Assembly (NCBI RefSeq): GCF_964204865.1
Contig: NC_135252.1
Location: forward strand, 13,537,383 to 13,601,382
DNA from: Styela clava
Taxonomy: Eukaryota; Chordata; Ascidiacea; Stolidobranchia; Styelidae
Direction: 5' to 3'
Length of the DNA: 64,000 bases
This document shows positions 42,100 to 55,400 of the stretch, piece by piece. The position numbers and the translations under genes are program-made. The notes beneath the pieces were generated by a model that saw only the letters and a program-made list of their open reading frames with translations, was not told the origin of the DNA and ran no database searches. Position 1 is the first letter of the stretch. Each line of letters starts with the position of its first letter.

Positions 42100-43130
42100 C
42101 AGGGGTTCTTAAACTTTTTGTGTTACGGAGCCCATGAAGAGGTTAACTATTATTCACGGAGCCCCACAATGAATTTTTTAAATAAAATAGTTTTTGAGTC
42201 AATTAAAATCACTTTACTTTATTTAAATGCTAAACCTTTTTTAATAGGGATGATACAAAATAGGAATAAATTTCAATTTCACAGATAAATAATATATATT
42301 AAGGCTGTAAATTTGACACTTGACAAACATATTATCAAAGTAGTGTCGAAATGAGGCATCCAGGTGATAATTTGAATATGACATCATTTATTGGAACCAA
42401 AAAACAGTGGCGCAGGCGAGGGGGATTTTCGGGTTCGACCATCCCCCTCTTCTCTCCTTCTGATATTTGTGGAAGACTGAAAAAGTTGCCAAAGACGTGA
42501 GCGATTGGTAGTAGCCAGTCAGTTTAAGCACAATTGAACCATTGAACAAGACATTCTAAATATGTCCGCATGGGTTCTGGATTGAATTCTTGCGCAATTG
42601 GGAATTTTACTCATTGAGATGTTGACGCTGACCTTGGAATTTTTGTAATGACTATATCTGATATATTGCTTGAAAATAATCTGAAGTGCTGAAAGAACAA
42701 CTATTTATTTTAATAATATTTATAGTAGGCAGTTTAGCGCGTATTTATGTCTACAGATTGTCGCAGCATTTTAGTTGACGCAAAGGCGCGTAACTATGAA
42801 AACAATTAAATTGATACCCCACTTGCATTGAATATTTTACGAAACAGAAATCTCGTTATCCGATGAGAAGTCATTTTTTATGGAGTGACCTACTCGCGAA
42901 GACTGTTGTGCGGGAATTTCCGAACCCCCCTCTCTTTTAGCAATCCTGGCTGCGCCCCTGCTTATAGATAATGTCATATATATATATATGAATTTTCGAC
43001 GCTACCGTTGTCAAATTTATTATTGCCGGGACAGTTACAAAATTAGCCAAGTCAGGATAGCTCGCGGAGCCCCTATGTGTCTTTCATGGAGCCCCTATGT
43101 GTCTTTCACGGAGCACTTTGAGAACCTATG
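42100..43130. mobile_element. hAT element, about 1.03 kb, with a nested second element
   Basis: Begins CAGGGGTTCTTAAACTTTTT with GTGTTACGGAGCCC and ends GGAGCACTTTGAGAACCTATG. Flanks gtctacat (42092-42099) and atctatat (43131-43138) match at 6 of 8 bases. Related fragments lie at 40986-41110, 45768-45959 and 63660-64000. Another element (42405-42960) has inserted into it. Confidence 0.75.
42405..42960. mobile_element. hAT-like element nested in the 42100-43130 element
   Basis: The left end CAGTGGCGCAGGCGAGGGGG is mirrored by CCTCTCTTTTAGCAATCCTG and GCTGCGCCCCTG at the right. No target duplication was visible, so the boundaries are tentative. Confidence 0.55.
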
Positions 43131-43783
43131 ATCTATATCATATATGCATGATCGCAGCGGATAACGACTTTTCTGTTGCGTAAAATATTCAATTCATGCC
43201 CGATGCGAGCATTTAATATGTCTTGCCATAATAATTTAATTGTGTTCATTGTTACTCGCCTTCAAGTCGAGATAACTATTACGGTTATTGATATGAAAAA
43301 TTAATATTCTAAAATGGCATAAAATACCTGCTAAACTGCCAACTATAAGTAGACTGGTATCGTATTTTTGAGATTCGTCGAATTTGATTTGTTCTTTCAG
43401 CACCCAAGATTATTTTTAGGCAAGATATCGTCATTACAAAAATCGCAAGGTCGGTGGTAAAATATTAATAAGTACAGCACAATCCATAACTGATGAGGGC
43501 ATATTTAAAATGCTTTGTTTATTGGCCTAACTGCGTTCAATGTAACCTGCGATTGCGACTTGTGACAATATAAAATCACTGCTAAACTCAAAATTACCAC
43601 GACAATCCGCGGACGTGAAATGAGCAACAATGAACCAACACTGACTCTGCCCTGTAGCAAGTCTGCCACTCAGATTCTTTTTAAGATATCATATCACAGT
43701 TTGAAAATTCCCAAAATCTGGACAAATACGAACGATTGAAATTTACTTTATTGCAATAAAAAATTAATTGATATATCTTACAC

Positions 43784-44948
43784 CAGGCCTGCCCAACCTT
43801 TTTCGTCTCGCGGGCCACTTTCACGTCACGAAATCGGTCGCGGGCCGCAGACGTTTGTACCAAACATTAATACCAGATAAGTCCTGATTTCGGTGTAGGT
43901 AATTACATATTACATAAAATGCGAGTTTATTAACATAAAATCAATCAAATTATTAAAATTGCTTTCTGGTTACTGGGTAGGGCTGGCAAATTATTCGAAT
44001 ATCAAGTCGAATATTAGAATAGCAGTTTACTATTCGAATATCTGGTAAACGGGGCGTGGACATAACACTCGCGGGCGACCGAATCAAAGAATCTATATAC
44101 TTGCGGTTTCTTGACGACCGCGCAAGAAACACACACATCACGTCAAAATTGAGTGTTATATTTGCGTTAAAGTGTTTTTATCCATTTATTTTCAGTAGCC
44201 ACGATGCTGCTTTAATGTTTCAATGAGCATAATGTGCGCCAATGTCGCAGCAATATCAAGTTTTAGTGGGCCGTTTCGTAAAATTTGAAACATCAATACA
44301 AGTATTTAATGAAGTAACGTAACGAAGATTTTTGAATGAATGGTCCGATATTATACTGATTTCAGTGATTTGTGACTAATAAGTAGCAATGCCATTACGT
44401 CAATTTCATCAGAATTATTGACTGATACGCAGTGACAACATTTCCAAAATCTTATTCAACGCGAATATAACATGAACAAAAGTACAAACACAAAAAGAAA
44501 ACGAGTCCGGGGACCAGTACACAAGATATTGATGACTTTTTATTTTAGTTTGGCGATAAAGACGATCAAAGCCGACACGAAAGAAAGCAATCAGAATGAA
44601 ATTAAATTGCAAACTTAGGCTCCAAGTTCATTCCTATAATTGCGATCAGCGTTCGTCGCCCATGATCGCACAATATCTTTCGAGTTCGTCGAACAGAACG
44701 CACAGCGAGAAATAAAAAAAGCTGACTTGATATCCACCAGGGTGCAAGACTTGACACATACGAAATAATAAGAACCGGCATTTGAACGTAGTTAGATGGC
44801 AGGAATATTTACACCAAAATCACGAAAGATACTTATGTATGGTAAAATGTATGTAAAATGTATAGTAAAAATTTAAAAAGTCTGCTTACAAACTTTATAG
44901 GGCGGGCCGCAAAAAACAGTTCGGCGGGCCGCGGGTTGGGCAGCCTTG
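43784..44948. mobile_element. hAT element, 1,165 bp, with perfect target duplication
   Basis: Begins CAGGCCTGCCCAACCTTTTT and ends GCGGGTTGGGCAGCCTTG. The 8-bp duplication tcttacac is perfect (43776-43783 and 44949-44956). Subterminal GCGGGCCGC patches occur on both sides. Longer than a typical MITE, but no transposase frame was recognised, so it is a non-autonomous or gutted copy. Confidence 0.9.
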
Positions 44949-45382
44949 TCTTACACTAAAGTCACATACCGAGAAAATGTCGCATGCGGCTCCGTCGGAA
45001 ATTTTAAAATGGATAAAAGGTACATCGCGCGCACAATTAACTGTGTTTCAATTTCAGTTAATACGGTATATTTTCCAAAGAAATCTATCATAACACCAAA
45101 TTCTGTGATTTACAATGTCGAGAACTCTAAACTAACGTTTTTTTTTTTATCTGTTATGAGTCTGCTAAAACGAAACTTATGGCGTTATCTTCCGTTTTAG
45201 GTTTTAGTTAATATTTTGGGCCCAGATCACCTCTTTATTAATTATTTTTAGCATCGTCGCCAATGCTTATAATTTACTAATTTGTTTTGCACACTGAACG
45301 ATCGGAGACCGCCGATTTATCAATCTAGCGGCGTGTATCCTTCTTTTTGAATCAATAGCGACACCACGTGTCCCATCACTAA

Positions 45383-45580
45383 TTAATTAAAAAATCGCTA
45401 ATTATACGACATAATTCATCCAAAATCAATAGGCTTCTGGTCCGAGATAGGATGAATGCACATGCAAAATTTGGAGCAGATTCAACCTCGCTTTCGTGAG
45501 ATATCGCGTGTATCTAACAGGCAGACAAACAAACAGACTAATACCTATCAACATTCTTACCGATCAAGATCGATAAGTAA
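45383..45580 (-). repeat. Dispersed repeat, inverted partner of 28623-28832
   Basis: Reading the minus strand gives TTACTTATCGATCTTGATCG, GATAGGTAT, GATACACGCGATATCTCACG and CATTCATCCTATCTCGGACC, in the same order as the partner. Confidence 0.7.
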
Positions 45581-45767
45581 TGATCGTCGTTCTCGTGGAA
45601 CAATACGTGCATATGCCGAGAACAGTTTTTGATTTAGAGAAGAATAAACACCGACGTAAAGATGTTTAAAAACACCTCAAGCTGACGGAAACAATCGGTG
45701 ATTTTACCAAAATGCAATCGCGCACGTTATTATCGACTTTTTCAGTCTTCCCCCAAATTTATTAATA

Positions 45768-45959
45768 TGTTTGTCAAGCGTCAAATTTACAGCCTTAATA
45801 TATATAATTTATCTGCGAAATTTAGATTTATTTAGGGCTGATATTAAACCTTAATACGTAAGTAACAACTTTAAAATTTATTGCGGGGCTCCGTGAATAG
45901 TAGCGAATCTTTTCACGGGCTTTGCAACACCAGAAGTTTGAGAATCCATGAGTTAGAGA
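45768..45959 (-). repeat. Truncated copy of the 42100-43130 hAT family
   Basis: On the minus strand CATGGATTCTCAAACTTCTG, then CACGGAGCCCCGCAATAAA and GGCTGTAAATTTGACGCTTG align to the first 250 bp of the element at 42100, with deletions. Confidence 0.6.
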
Positions 45960-46137
45960 AGTTATTAAGCACGCCATTAGAAACTGAGAATATTCTTTTC
46001 CGATATCTGTATCCAATTTTATAAGTCCTAAGACCTAGGATAACAAAAAGATTCACTTCTTCACAAAATGCATAGTTGTAGTCTACATATTGCGTGTACC
46101 AGTATAAATAATTGTGCCGTCCTAATGCTTCCATCTT

Positions 46138-47145
46138 TGTTGATAGTGCATTGCTGGTATTGTGCCGTTCCTAATGCGACTTCACTGTTCATAATGCGCT
46201 GTTTCTGATATCAGAAAAGTCCAACATAAACTGGTTTTATGTCCGAATATATCAGCAGTTAAATTATACATGTCATTCTCAAAGTTTGTGTGATGTCACC
46301 AAGTGACAAAAACTTGTTTAGAGGTTTGCTACGGGAAAATTGTGAAGCTCCTTATCAGAAGATGAAACCGTTCTCATGCAATAGTTGAGTTCAAACTAAT
46401 AATTCTATAGACAACGCAGATGCATACCATGTTTTCCCGAAAATAATATCTAAACTGAATTCTAAAAATGATTTTAATATAAGCCTTCCCCTTAAAATAA
46501 GACCTAGTCGATAGCACGAAATTTTTTTGATCTTGTCGATAGCAAGAAATCTGTCTTACGCGTTTCAAATGATTATTCTAAAAAGGGGAAAGAGAGGAAA
46601 AGGTTCAATTACCTGAGGTAATGTGAAGATCTCGTCACGATTCATATTTTGTATATGTGAAAATTCGTAATTCTCTAATTTGTAATTTTGTTTTTGATAA
46701 AGGAAAATAAAAGACGTCCCCCAAAAATAAGCCCTGGCGTTATTTTTCGAAAGAAAATTGAGGTAAGACCCTGTCTTATTTTTCGAGGAAACACGGTAGT
46801 AGATGTATGAGTAACGCCGTGTTCAGAGCCTTGTCCAATGGGAATGTGTGAAATATCCCATAAAAACAGTGGTGCTATGTAGTATATATCACCAATCTTT
46901 ATCGAATAATCACGGCAAAAATAAAATATCAAAGCACAGTGGCATATCATCAATCCGAGTCCAAGCAATGTCCAATCCTTAATGAAGTCGAATCACTGCT
47001 ACTTTTATTCCTTAGTCGAGTCTGAGTCATAATGAACTTTATAAACAATATCAAAATGAGTGGAAGAATTGTCATCCTTATTTCTTATGCGTCCTCATTG
47101 TTGATAATGTACCATTCCTGATGCGACTTCACTGTTCGTAATGCT
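46138..47145 (+). repeat. Direct repeat pair around an inverted-repeat element
   Basis: CCTAATGCGACTTCACTGTT with CATAATGC near 46170-46200 recurs as CCTGATGCGACTTCACTGTT with CGTAATGC near 47115-47145, each preceded by GTTGATA. The 46427-46796 element lies between. This may be two copies of a short repeat or the ends of a larger one. Confidence 0.4.
46427..46796. mobile_element. Short inverted-repeat element with CCGTGTTTCC ends (copy 3)
   Basis: CCATGTTTTCCCGAAAATAA at the left is mirrored by CTTATTTTTCGAGGAAACAC and GG at the right. Inside it shares ATGATTTTAATATAAGCC and AAAATAAAAGACGTCCCCC with the element at 22908-23140. Confidence 0.75.
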
Positions 47146-47394
47146 GAAAATGTACCGGTATTTCGGTATATAGAACATGTTTTATAATTGAAGCCACTAT
47201 CGCTTGCCATAAATAAAGTATTATAACGGTATAATTTATTTTTGCATTTTAATTTTCCGAGGAAGTCTTGATCATATACCGGTATCGGGTAGGCAATGTC
47301 GTATCCGGAAAGGTATTTACATATCATTAGAATTAGATGTATATATTATCATTGGGCTACCTGACTATGTCGTCCAAAAATTACGTCACAATCA

Positions 47395-47830
47395 CGTAAT
47401 GGAGCTTGCCCACGGATGGATGTTTTCCCGCCCCTTGACCCCAGAAAAATTCTACCTATACTTTACTATGGCAAAAAATTTTGATACTACGCTTATAAAC
47501 TGGTTTACATGTCAAAACCATCATTTTTATTAAAACATTCAACAACGTACCTCTTACAGGCACTGATAGCTAATTTTATATTATTAGGGACTAATTTGTG
47601 ATTATGGCAACTAAATTAACACCTAAGAAGATATAATTGCAATTAAAATATTTGATTTACGACTAATTTTTGAATACACAACTGAAAACTGACGAATAAC
47701 ACGCAAAACCACGAAAACGGGCTAATGTTTGCAACTATGCTTGAACATCCGTCTGAGCGACTGCATAAATTGACATTGTAACGTCATCTTAGACTTATTG
47801 CTGATTGAACATTGTTATGGAAATCGATGC
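47395..47830 (+). repeat. Dispersed repeat, partner of 21790-22450
   Basis: CCCGCCCCTTGACCCCAGAA, CACAACTGAAAACTGACGAA and GTCTGAGCGACTGCATAAAT follow the order of the 22 kb copy. It lacks the 177-bp tandem duplication seen there. Confidence 0.6.
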
Positions 47831-49271
47831 TCAGAGAAACACCCATGGAAACTCAGTAACTGTCTTTATACAAATGAATATATACTATTTTTGCCATGGT
47901 AGAATGGCCCCGATGTGCTTCAAATTAAGCCTGCCTCAAATAATGCCAACTGGTGTCACTGTCACGACATCTGTATATACTAGTGCGGTACCGACACCGG
48001 GTTACTTTGATACCCCTGAACCTTTTATTTTTGATGAGGAATCTAGGTAATTCTATACACCAGTGTGCTATTTCAATAAAAAATAGAATCACGCAATGTC
48101 TAGTGATATGCCGATATATATTGTACAGAAATATAAGTCGACAAGCATGTAAACTTGAAAAAACGCATGCACACAATTCGCCGAAATTTCCTCCCATAAT
48201 CTGAGCAACAGCTTTAACAAATACGTCATTGTTTCAAACAGCTGAGAAAAAGTCAACGTGAATTGTAGAATACATCGCGTCTTGGTAGAAATCAGACGTA
48301 ACTTCCTTGAAGTCACTTGACGACGCCAGGAATGGCGCGGCAGTTCATACTCATTGGAAAATACGTTCGGGTAGCGTCATTTTGTAAAAGTTTACTTTAT
48401 AGGGATGGAATGGCTTGTATAGTAATTTTTAATAAATATGGATGAACTTTTTTGAAAAACCGAAAAATAGGGTGGGCATTTTTAAGTGCAACTTGCATAT
48501 TATTGAAAAAATTTTGGAATCATACAAGTGTCGATTAAAAACATTCCATGCAAAATTTATAATCAATTGGTACATACATGAGAAATGCCTAATCAGACTT
48601 GAGATGCAAAACGAACGTTTACTTAAATATGACGCTATAGTAGTGATCTGAAATTTGGTATTAGCAAAAAATCGATCGAGAGAAAATTCAGAGACATCGT
48701 TGAAAATATTCGAAGCACTGCAAAAATATTCTAGTCAAAATGGAAAATATTTGGTTAATCGTTATTTTTAATCTAAAATGACGTAAATTTAATGAACGAA
48801 TTCTTATAAATTTTCAGAAAATGCGATCCATAAATACAGTACTCATAAACCAGTACAGATATTGAATTCAAGTGCCATAGAATAATTTCCAGTCTCGTCG
48901 TCATGATATGATTGAAGCGTTTTCAAAGTTGGTTTATGTGGTATTTGAAGGTTGTAAATGTATATCTATATATACTCTAATCTAATGGATATTTGAAAAT
49001 ACTACTCAATTTAAGGTTTGGAATAAAAATGCTACATTTTAGAATACAACAGATTGAAATATCGTAAATGCAATTGTGAAATACCGAGTATACGAGCTTT
49101 AAGTTTTTACATAGTACGTTGCGTAATTGAGGTCATTTCCAAACTTTTTTGAATCGGTTTATGGATCGCTTTACGACAAGCGCTAATTAAAGATGAATCG
49201 TCTTCATCTCAAGTCAACGCCTTATCATACGCGATCTAGATCGTATTTTAATCAGCTCCGCCATCACCGGT
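47831..49271. other. 3' flank and probable 3' UTR of the EGF-SEA-ZP gene
   Basis: No coding exon was recognised on either strand. The 3' UTR of the minus-strand gene must start at 49271; its end was not resolved. Confidence 0.45.
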
Positions 49272-49462
49272 TTATTCGTAGCTAGGTGGTTTCACACCAA
49301 TCGCATGCATGTTGATGTGTGAAACGTCGTATTCCTTGTTCGAGTGTCTTTGTTTTCTAACAACGACAACCACGACAAGTGCAAGCAGTACAATCAATAC
49401 GAAAGCAAGGATCGCTGCGACGATTGGAAGAGTGATATCGTGAACGTCTGATGATGGTTTAT
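49272..49462 (-). CDS. Transmembrane helix and cytoplasmic tail exon
   Basis: After KPSSDVHD a hydrophobic run LPIVAAILAFVLIVLLALVV (with four more Val) is followed by RKQRH, a stop-transfer signal. The short tail ends VKPPSYE and stops at TAA (49274-49272). PPSY could be a WW-type ligand, but this is inference. Confidence 0.9.
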
Positions 49463-52400
49463 CTAGAAAAAAATAGAAAGATTGAATGCACTATTCCGAG
49501 AAATTCTAGAGGATAAAGGGAAAACGAGTGTTCAGGAAAACTCAAATCGAAACGAACATACAACAAGTTAGTATTTCCAATTTTTCAATCCTTTAAAATT
49601 GTTTTCATGACTCTTAATCAAGTTGATTCCATCTGAAGCTGTAAATTTTGCTATTTTTGGCACGTAATCTCTCATCAAATTTTTATTAAATTTTACAAAT
49701 CGACATATTTGATATACTCACTGTTGTTATTGACAACAATTCCATCTACAATCATAGTGCCGTTACTGCTAGGTCGAACTTTTATTGTTAGTGATAATAC
49801 AACCTCTTGTGTTCCAGGCATCATAAGGTCGCTGACATCACGTCGCCGTCTGGATGAACAAGTCTGAAACAAACATTTAGTTACATTGAATTGAATTACG
49901 AACAATTTAATCTGTAGATTTTAAAATAAACCCACATCATAATTTGACAATTTTTGTTCACTCATTCTAAACTCGAATCTGTTCAGAAGCGACCATGCAT
50001 ATCTGTTGCCTGTAGTAGTCTACAAACCCACTTCCTTCCATAGATTGAAAATTGCAGATGTATAGTTTTACAAAAGTATGATTCGTATGACAATATTTAG
50101 TTTAGTTTGATATTTCATCGTGAATTCGGTTTTGATATTATGATTTTTGCGCCCATTTCAGATGTCACTCTGTAGCATGGTCGGCCATTGGTCCGTAAGA
50201 AACGATTCACTTCGATATATTGTCACCTGCGACTGACTTACCTGTTGACAGGTTCCCGCGCATAGAAAGGCTGTCGCAACAATGTCAACAACTTCATCAT
50301 CAGTGAATGTGAACGCTTGGAACATACATGTTGATGCACCATTTCCGTTGGATAAAATGGCAAGAAAAGGAACTTCGTTGGTAGCTTTGCATCTAAAAAA
50401 TTTACCGTATCATATTATTCTGAAACTAATGTTGGTATTCAAATAAAATGTACGTGCCTCAGGCCGAGGCAATAATGTTTAGCAGTAAAATATAAGCCTA
50501 CAATATTCGTTAATGGTATGAAATGGCAGTTGGCGCTGAAATACGGGAGATCATTTTGTCGGCGCGAACGCGCACAACCGGAAAGAACTTGCTTTACTAT
50601 AAATAGGCCTGGTATCATGTTTTCGCCAATTTTGATATATAAATCTTTTCGTTGAAAACTCGACATATACGTGTTTACTTGTGTAAATTCATATTCTTGT
50701 CCTATATATATCATCAAAATAGTGCAAAGGGTGGGTACACATGCATCCCAATAGAATGGCATATATATATAACACATTGGAGATTCTCTATTTGCAGAAT
50801 CGGCAGCCTGGCTTTGTGTCGAATTGGGAGACAATGATTAACTTAATAAATGGATATTACTCACCCATCTTTAATGAGGTCTATACTGTCTGTACCTCGG
50901 CTATTTTTTGCAGTTAATTCTTTCAGCACGACGCTCACCTGGATGAGCTCAAAAACGAAGGCCTATGAAATGAGAAATAATTATAAGTCTTCCGGTAGTA
51001 TGAATTTGTTCACTAATCACCCGTGTATATTGATATATTGTTTGTTTGTTTTTCAATTGTAGTAATTCTTGAAAATATTTTTAAACCAAAACTCTTTTCT
51101 GGTTGAGCACAAAGCTGGAACTAAATATTGTTCAAAATATAAAATATATATTTACTAATTGGATATTTCCTTGATAGATCTCTTACAAGTAGGCTGCGTC
51201 AACTGCGAAGTTTAAGAAATTTGCAACACGTACTAACCTTTAAGTAAATGTTGGAAGTAGTGTTAACCCTGTCACCCGCAGTCAATGGATGTTGAAATGC
51301 TGAATCTGAGTATGCAGTCAGTGCCACAGTCGCTCCACCGGTTGATTCAGAAGTTGGGAAATCGATATTTCTGAAGAAGAATTTTATTAAAGAAATGAAT
51401 GAACACGAAAGTCATATAAAAGTGTTTCCATGAATAAAACGCAAAACAGTGGAATTTTGGGTAAAATATCATGTCCCGTTGGACTCAAAGAGCCTTTTAG
51501 CGATTACTTCCAGCTCTAAGTACTGACAGTGTTTTCCAACAACAACAGTAATTTAGCGAGATGATCCGATCCATCTGTTAGAGTTAGAATTTAACCGAGA
51601 ATGATTAAACAATTTTCAAAGATTTCGACTAAAAATGAGACCCGAATACGAACCCCGGGCAAAGGCATTATTGCAAATCTAACTTACGCAACAGAAGAGT
51701 TGTATTGTATGGTGGCGTTGACTGTCGATGGCAAATTACATTGGAAAGGTACATTAATCGCGTGTCCAGTAAAGAATCCGCTGCTTGGAACATTGCTGAT
51801 GTAATTGGAGGCAATAATTGAAGAATTATCCTGCAGAAATATAAATCAAACTTTTTTAATATGTGGCAAGTTCGGTATTAGTATATTCTAAGGACAAAAA
51901 AAATCAGAAAATTAAGTTCAATGCTCGGGATTATAAACTAGTTAGAAAGTCTTTTTTATTCAAATATATAGTTTGATAAATATATGAAGTAATTCTTGTT
52001 TGTTTTGTTTATTGTCCACGAGAGTACTGTTAACGGCATCACAATACCAATATCAGACCGAGCATGGTCTTAAATTTTTTATTTCAGAAAGTGGTATTTT
52101 ATGATATTCTATCGTATATGAAACAACTTCAACCAAATGACAACAATGTTTGGAGGTAAATTCCATATTTTTATTATCATATTTAATAAGCGGTGACGGG
52201 CAATCACTCCCAAATAGCTCTGTGGGAGATATTTCAAAAAGTAATATTGTATGATATTCTTTCGTGTTTGAAACAATCCTGAAAACAATGACAATTCTTC
52301 GCATGCATACGTACTGTTGACTGAGTGAAAGTTGTGTTGCAATCATTTAGGCTGAAAACAAAGTGGATGGAGTCTCCTAGTAAGTTGCCATGCGTCGATA

Positions 52401-55400
52401 TGTTACATGCTTCGTCAGCAAGATGCAGAGAATTGAGAGAAACATTTTTTTGAGTGTAATAGTTCTGTAGCACAGATATCGTAGCTTGAGTGCCGTTACA
52501 ATCAATGGTGATTGGCGTAACTGTAATAAATATATTAGATTTTTAGCCGAGGATATAGTTTAAGAGTATTTTTGATCGCTTTAAAATCATACGAATACAA
52601 AGCCATTTAAATCATATTTAATATTTCCTTTTTTTAAGAATTATTTTCAGTGGCTGTCCATAGCATAGATTCACAACAATTGATGCTTTGAAAAACAGTT
52701 AGAGCTTGAAAAGTTAAGCAAATAAAACAAAACAATTATAAATAACACATACTGCAGATTTCTCCTGTGCTGGTCGTTCCATTGTCGTAGTACGTGCTAT
52801 TACACACGCAAGAAAAACTTCCAGCAAAGTTAAGACACGTTGCAAAGGCACTGCAATTTCTATCAGCTGTGTAGTTTCTCGCACATTCATCATAATCTGT
52901 TATAAGCGAGAACACACTTGATTATTGATATCCATGCTTACCACCTTACCCCGGAACCAACAATTTGAGAAACGGAATCAATCATTCATTTCTTTCTACA
53001 GATCTAATATATTTTACATATAAGTAACCATTTGCCGAAATCTTTATTCTGAAGGGACATGTGGAGTGTCATATATGAAATTATCTACAAATATCTAATA
53101 ATAGCGCAGGAACCAATAATCACAGTTTACTTTTCGTGCTAATACGTGTTTTAAAAAAACAGTGTATATTCACGGAACACCTATGATTAAAATCTAAGTT
53201 TAATAGTTACAGTGAACTTGAATGCGTTATGCGAAATGCAAACCCAATTATTAAGTTTTAGATGAGGCTTCATAAAACGAAGATACATCTGAATGCTCGC
53301 TCCTCTTTTGCGTTTTCTCGGCCAGAGTTAATCAGAATATCTGATTCATACTGTACTAACCTCCCGCTGAAATGATGGTGCCGAAACTTGTTGTTTGACC
53401 GACTGCTTTCGCTAGTTCAGCTGCGATGTCCGTTGCCTGTTTAGTTCCGTTTACAACCCTCATCAATATCACACCGATAGATGATCCCTGTTCTATTCCC
53501 TCGTCTTCAAACGTTACAGTGAATTTGCAACCACGATTTTGAGCGTTGCTTAAAGCATTACCAGCCTGTGAATGTAACATGATATATATAAAATGCTCAT
53601 AAAGTCACACTACAGCACTGTTTTAATTTTGTTGAACATAGAAAGAGCAAAAGTTAAAGACGTTGAAAACTATAAAACCTTTTACAGAATAACCAATCGA
53701 CTTTTGCATTGTTTCATCGTTGCAGGCACGAATTGCACACAATAGTGGTTACGATCAAAATATCATGATAGTTCAAAATATTTAAATTATAAGCAATGGC
53801 AGAACATTTTTTCACGTGCAATAAATGCGTCAAATAACTATTATTCTTGTCTTCTCTGATAGATATATCTGCATATAGGCTACTCTGAATTTTTGTGGAA
53901 AATCGGTGGAAAACGTGATACTCACAATTGCTTCTGCATCATCAAAAAGTTCTCTAGCCTCAGTACTGGAAACGTTACTGTAGGCCGGAATGAAAGTGGT
54001 ATTGTATTTAACTTCGAATCTGTACTCGTAACCTGAAAATATATATATTTATGTCGATTTTAAAAATTTGTTGGACATCAATCAAAACAACATCAAAATT
54101 TTAAATTAAATTGGAGATATTATAACTCATTTATAATCGCCTCAAAAAGATGCAATTATTTTCCTCAAAAAGTTTGAGGAATATTAAAACAGTATTTTAA
54201 AACAACCTATGTTTATCGGGTATATTATCCAAAAAACTCTAATTTTTTTTATTTGTTATAGTAAATCAAAGTAAAATATGTATCAAAGTAAAGTATAAAA
54301 TGGAAGAAAATGCTTTTTGAAGCGTAATTCAGATTGGCAGATTATACAAGTCCGTTCAGTTCAGTAAAGCAGTCTCAAAGTCATAACTTGATTAATTGGT
54401 TGACCTACCGGAACACACTTTAATATCCTAACTATAGAAACAGGTTTATATACTTCAAATCATTAGTTAATAACGTACTGTAGAAGCAGCAGAATCCGTA
54501 ATCAGAATTTCCACAAACAGAATCAGAACCACAAGTGTCGATTCCCAAACCACACTCGTCGGCACCTGTATTGAAAATTACTATGTTACGGAAAGGCAAG
54601 TACGTGGTTTTGAAAGGCTTGTGGTAATTGTATTACACAATTCCACACTTTGTTTGTATTAAAGCTACACAAAACTAGAAACATATAAAAACCAAAACGC
54701 GAATGCTGTAGATAATCTGTTGTAAACCCCATATTATATTTATTTACCGGTTCATTATTTTCACACATAGTCCCAAAAATAAAACTAGACATTGAGAACA
54801 AAATTCCGATAATCTATTAACCAAAGTGATTAGGGTTTTAATGGATTCTGTAGGTTTTGGACGCAATATTTTCTGTCTTTGATATATTCTATAATGGTGA
54901 CAGCACATTTGAACCCACGTTCATTTGAACCCATACATTTGCACCCGTATATCCGCGGGATATATATGCGGGTGCTAAAATCCATGGAAGAGGGTTAGTA
55001 TGGGTTCAAATTTCCGTAGGTGCAAATTTCCATAGGTGCAATACTATGCAGGTGCAATTGTCGTGGGTTCAAATGTAATGAAACCTCTATAATATCTGAT
55101 AAATGTCTCTGTCATAGAATTTTGAATCTTAGAATAGAAAGTAATTGACTTACTGGCTACTGCTCCACATTGTGTGTTCTCAACGATTGTATTTACCTTC
55201 TTCAGAAATTCTACAGCATCAATATTGGTGTTATTAATAGTTAGGCTCACTCCAGCCTGAGCGCTTCCCATACCTGAAATATGGAATTGAAATTTATTCG
55301 AGATTTAGAATATTGAAAAATTTGAATACATTTGAAATTTGAATGGTGGGTGAAGTAAAACATCACAAATATAAAAAAAAAAGTCGGTCAAGTTAGAAAA

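Noticed and set aside
47805..48204. Overlapping ORFs of 81-90 codons on both strands
   Set aside because: No family similarity, no splice partners, and part of the stretch is repeat-derived.
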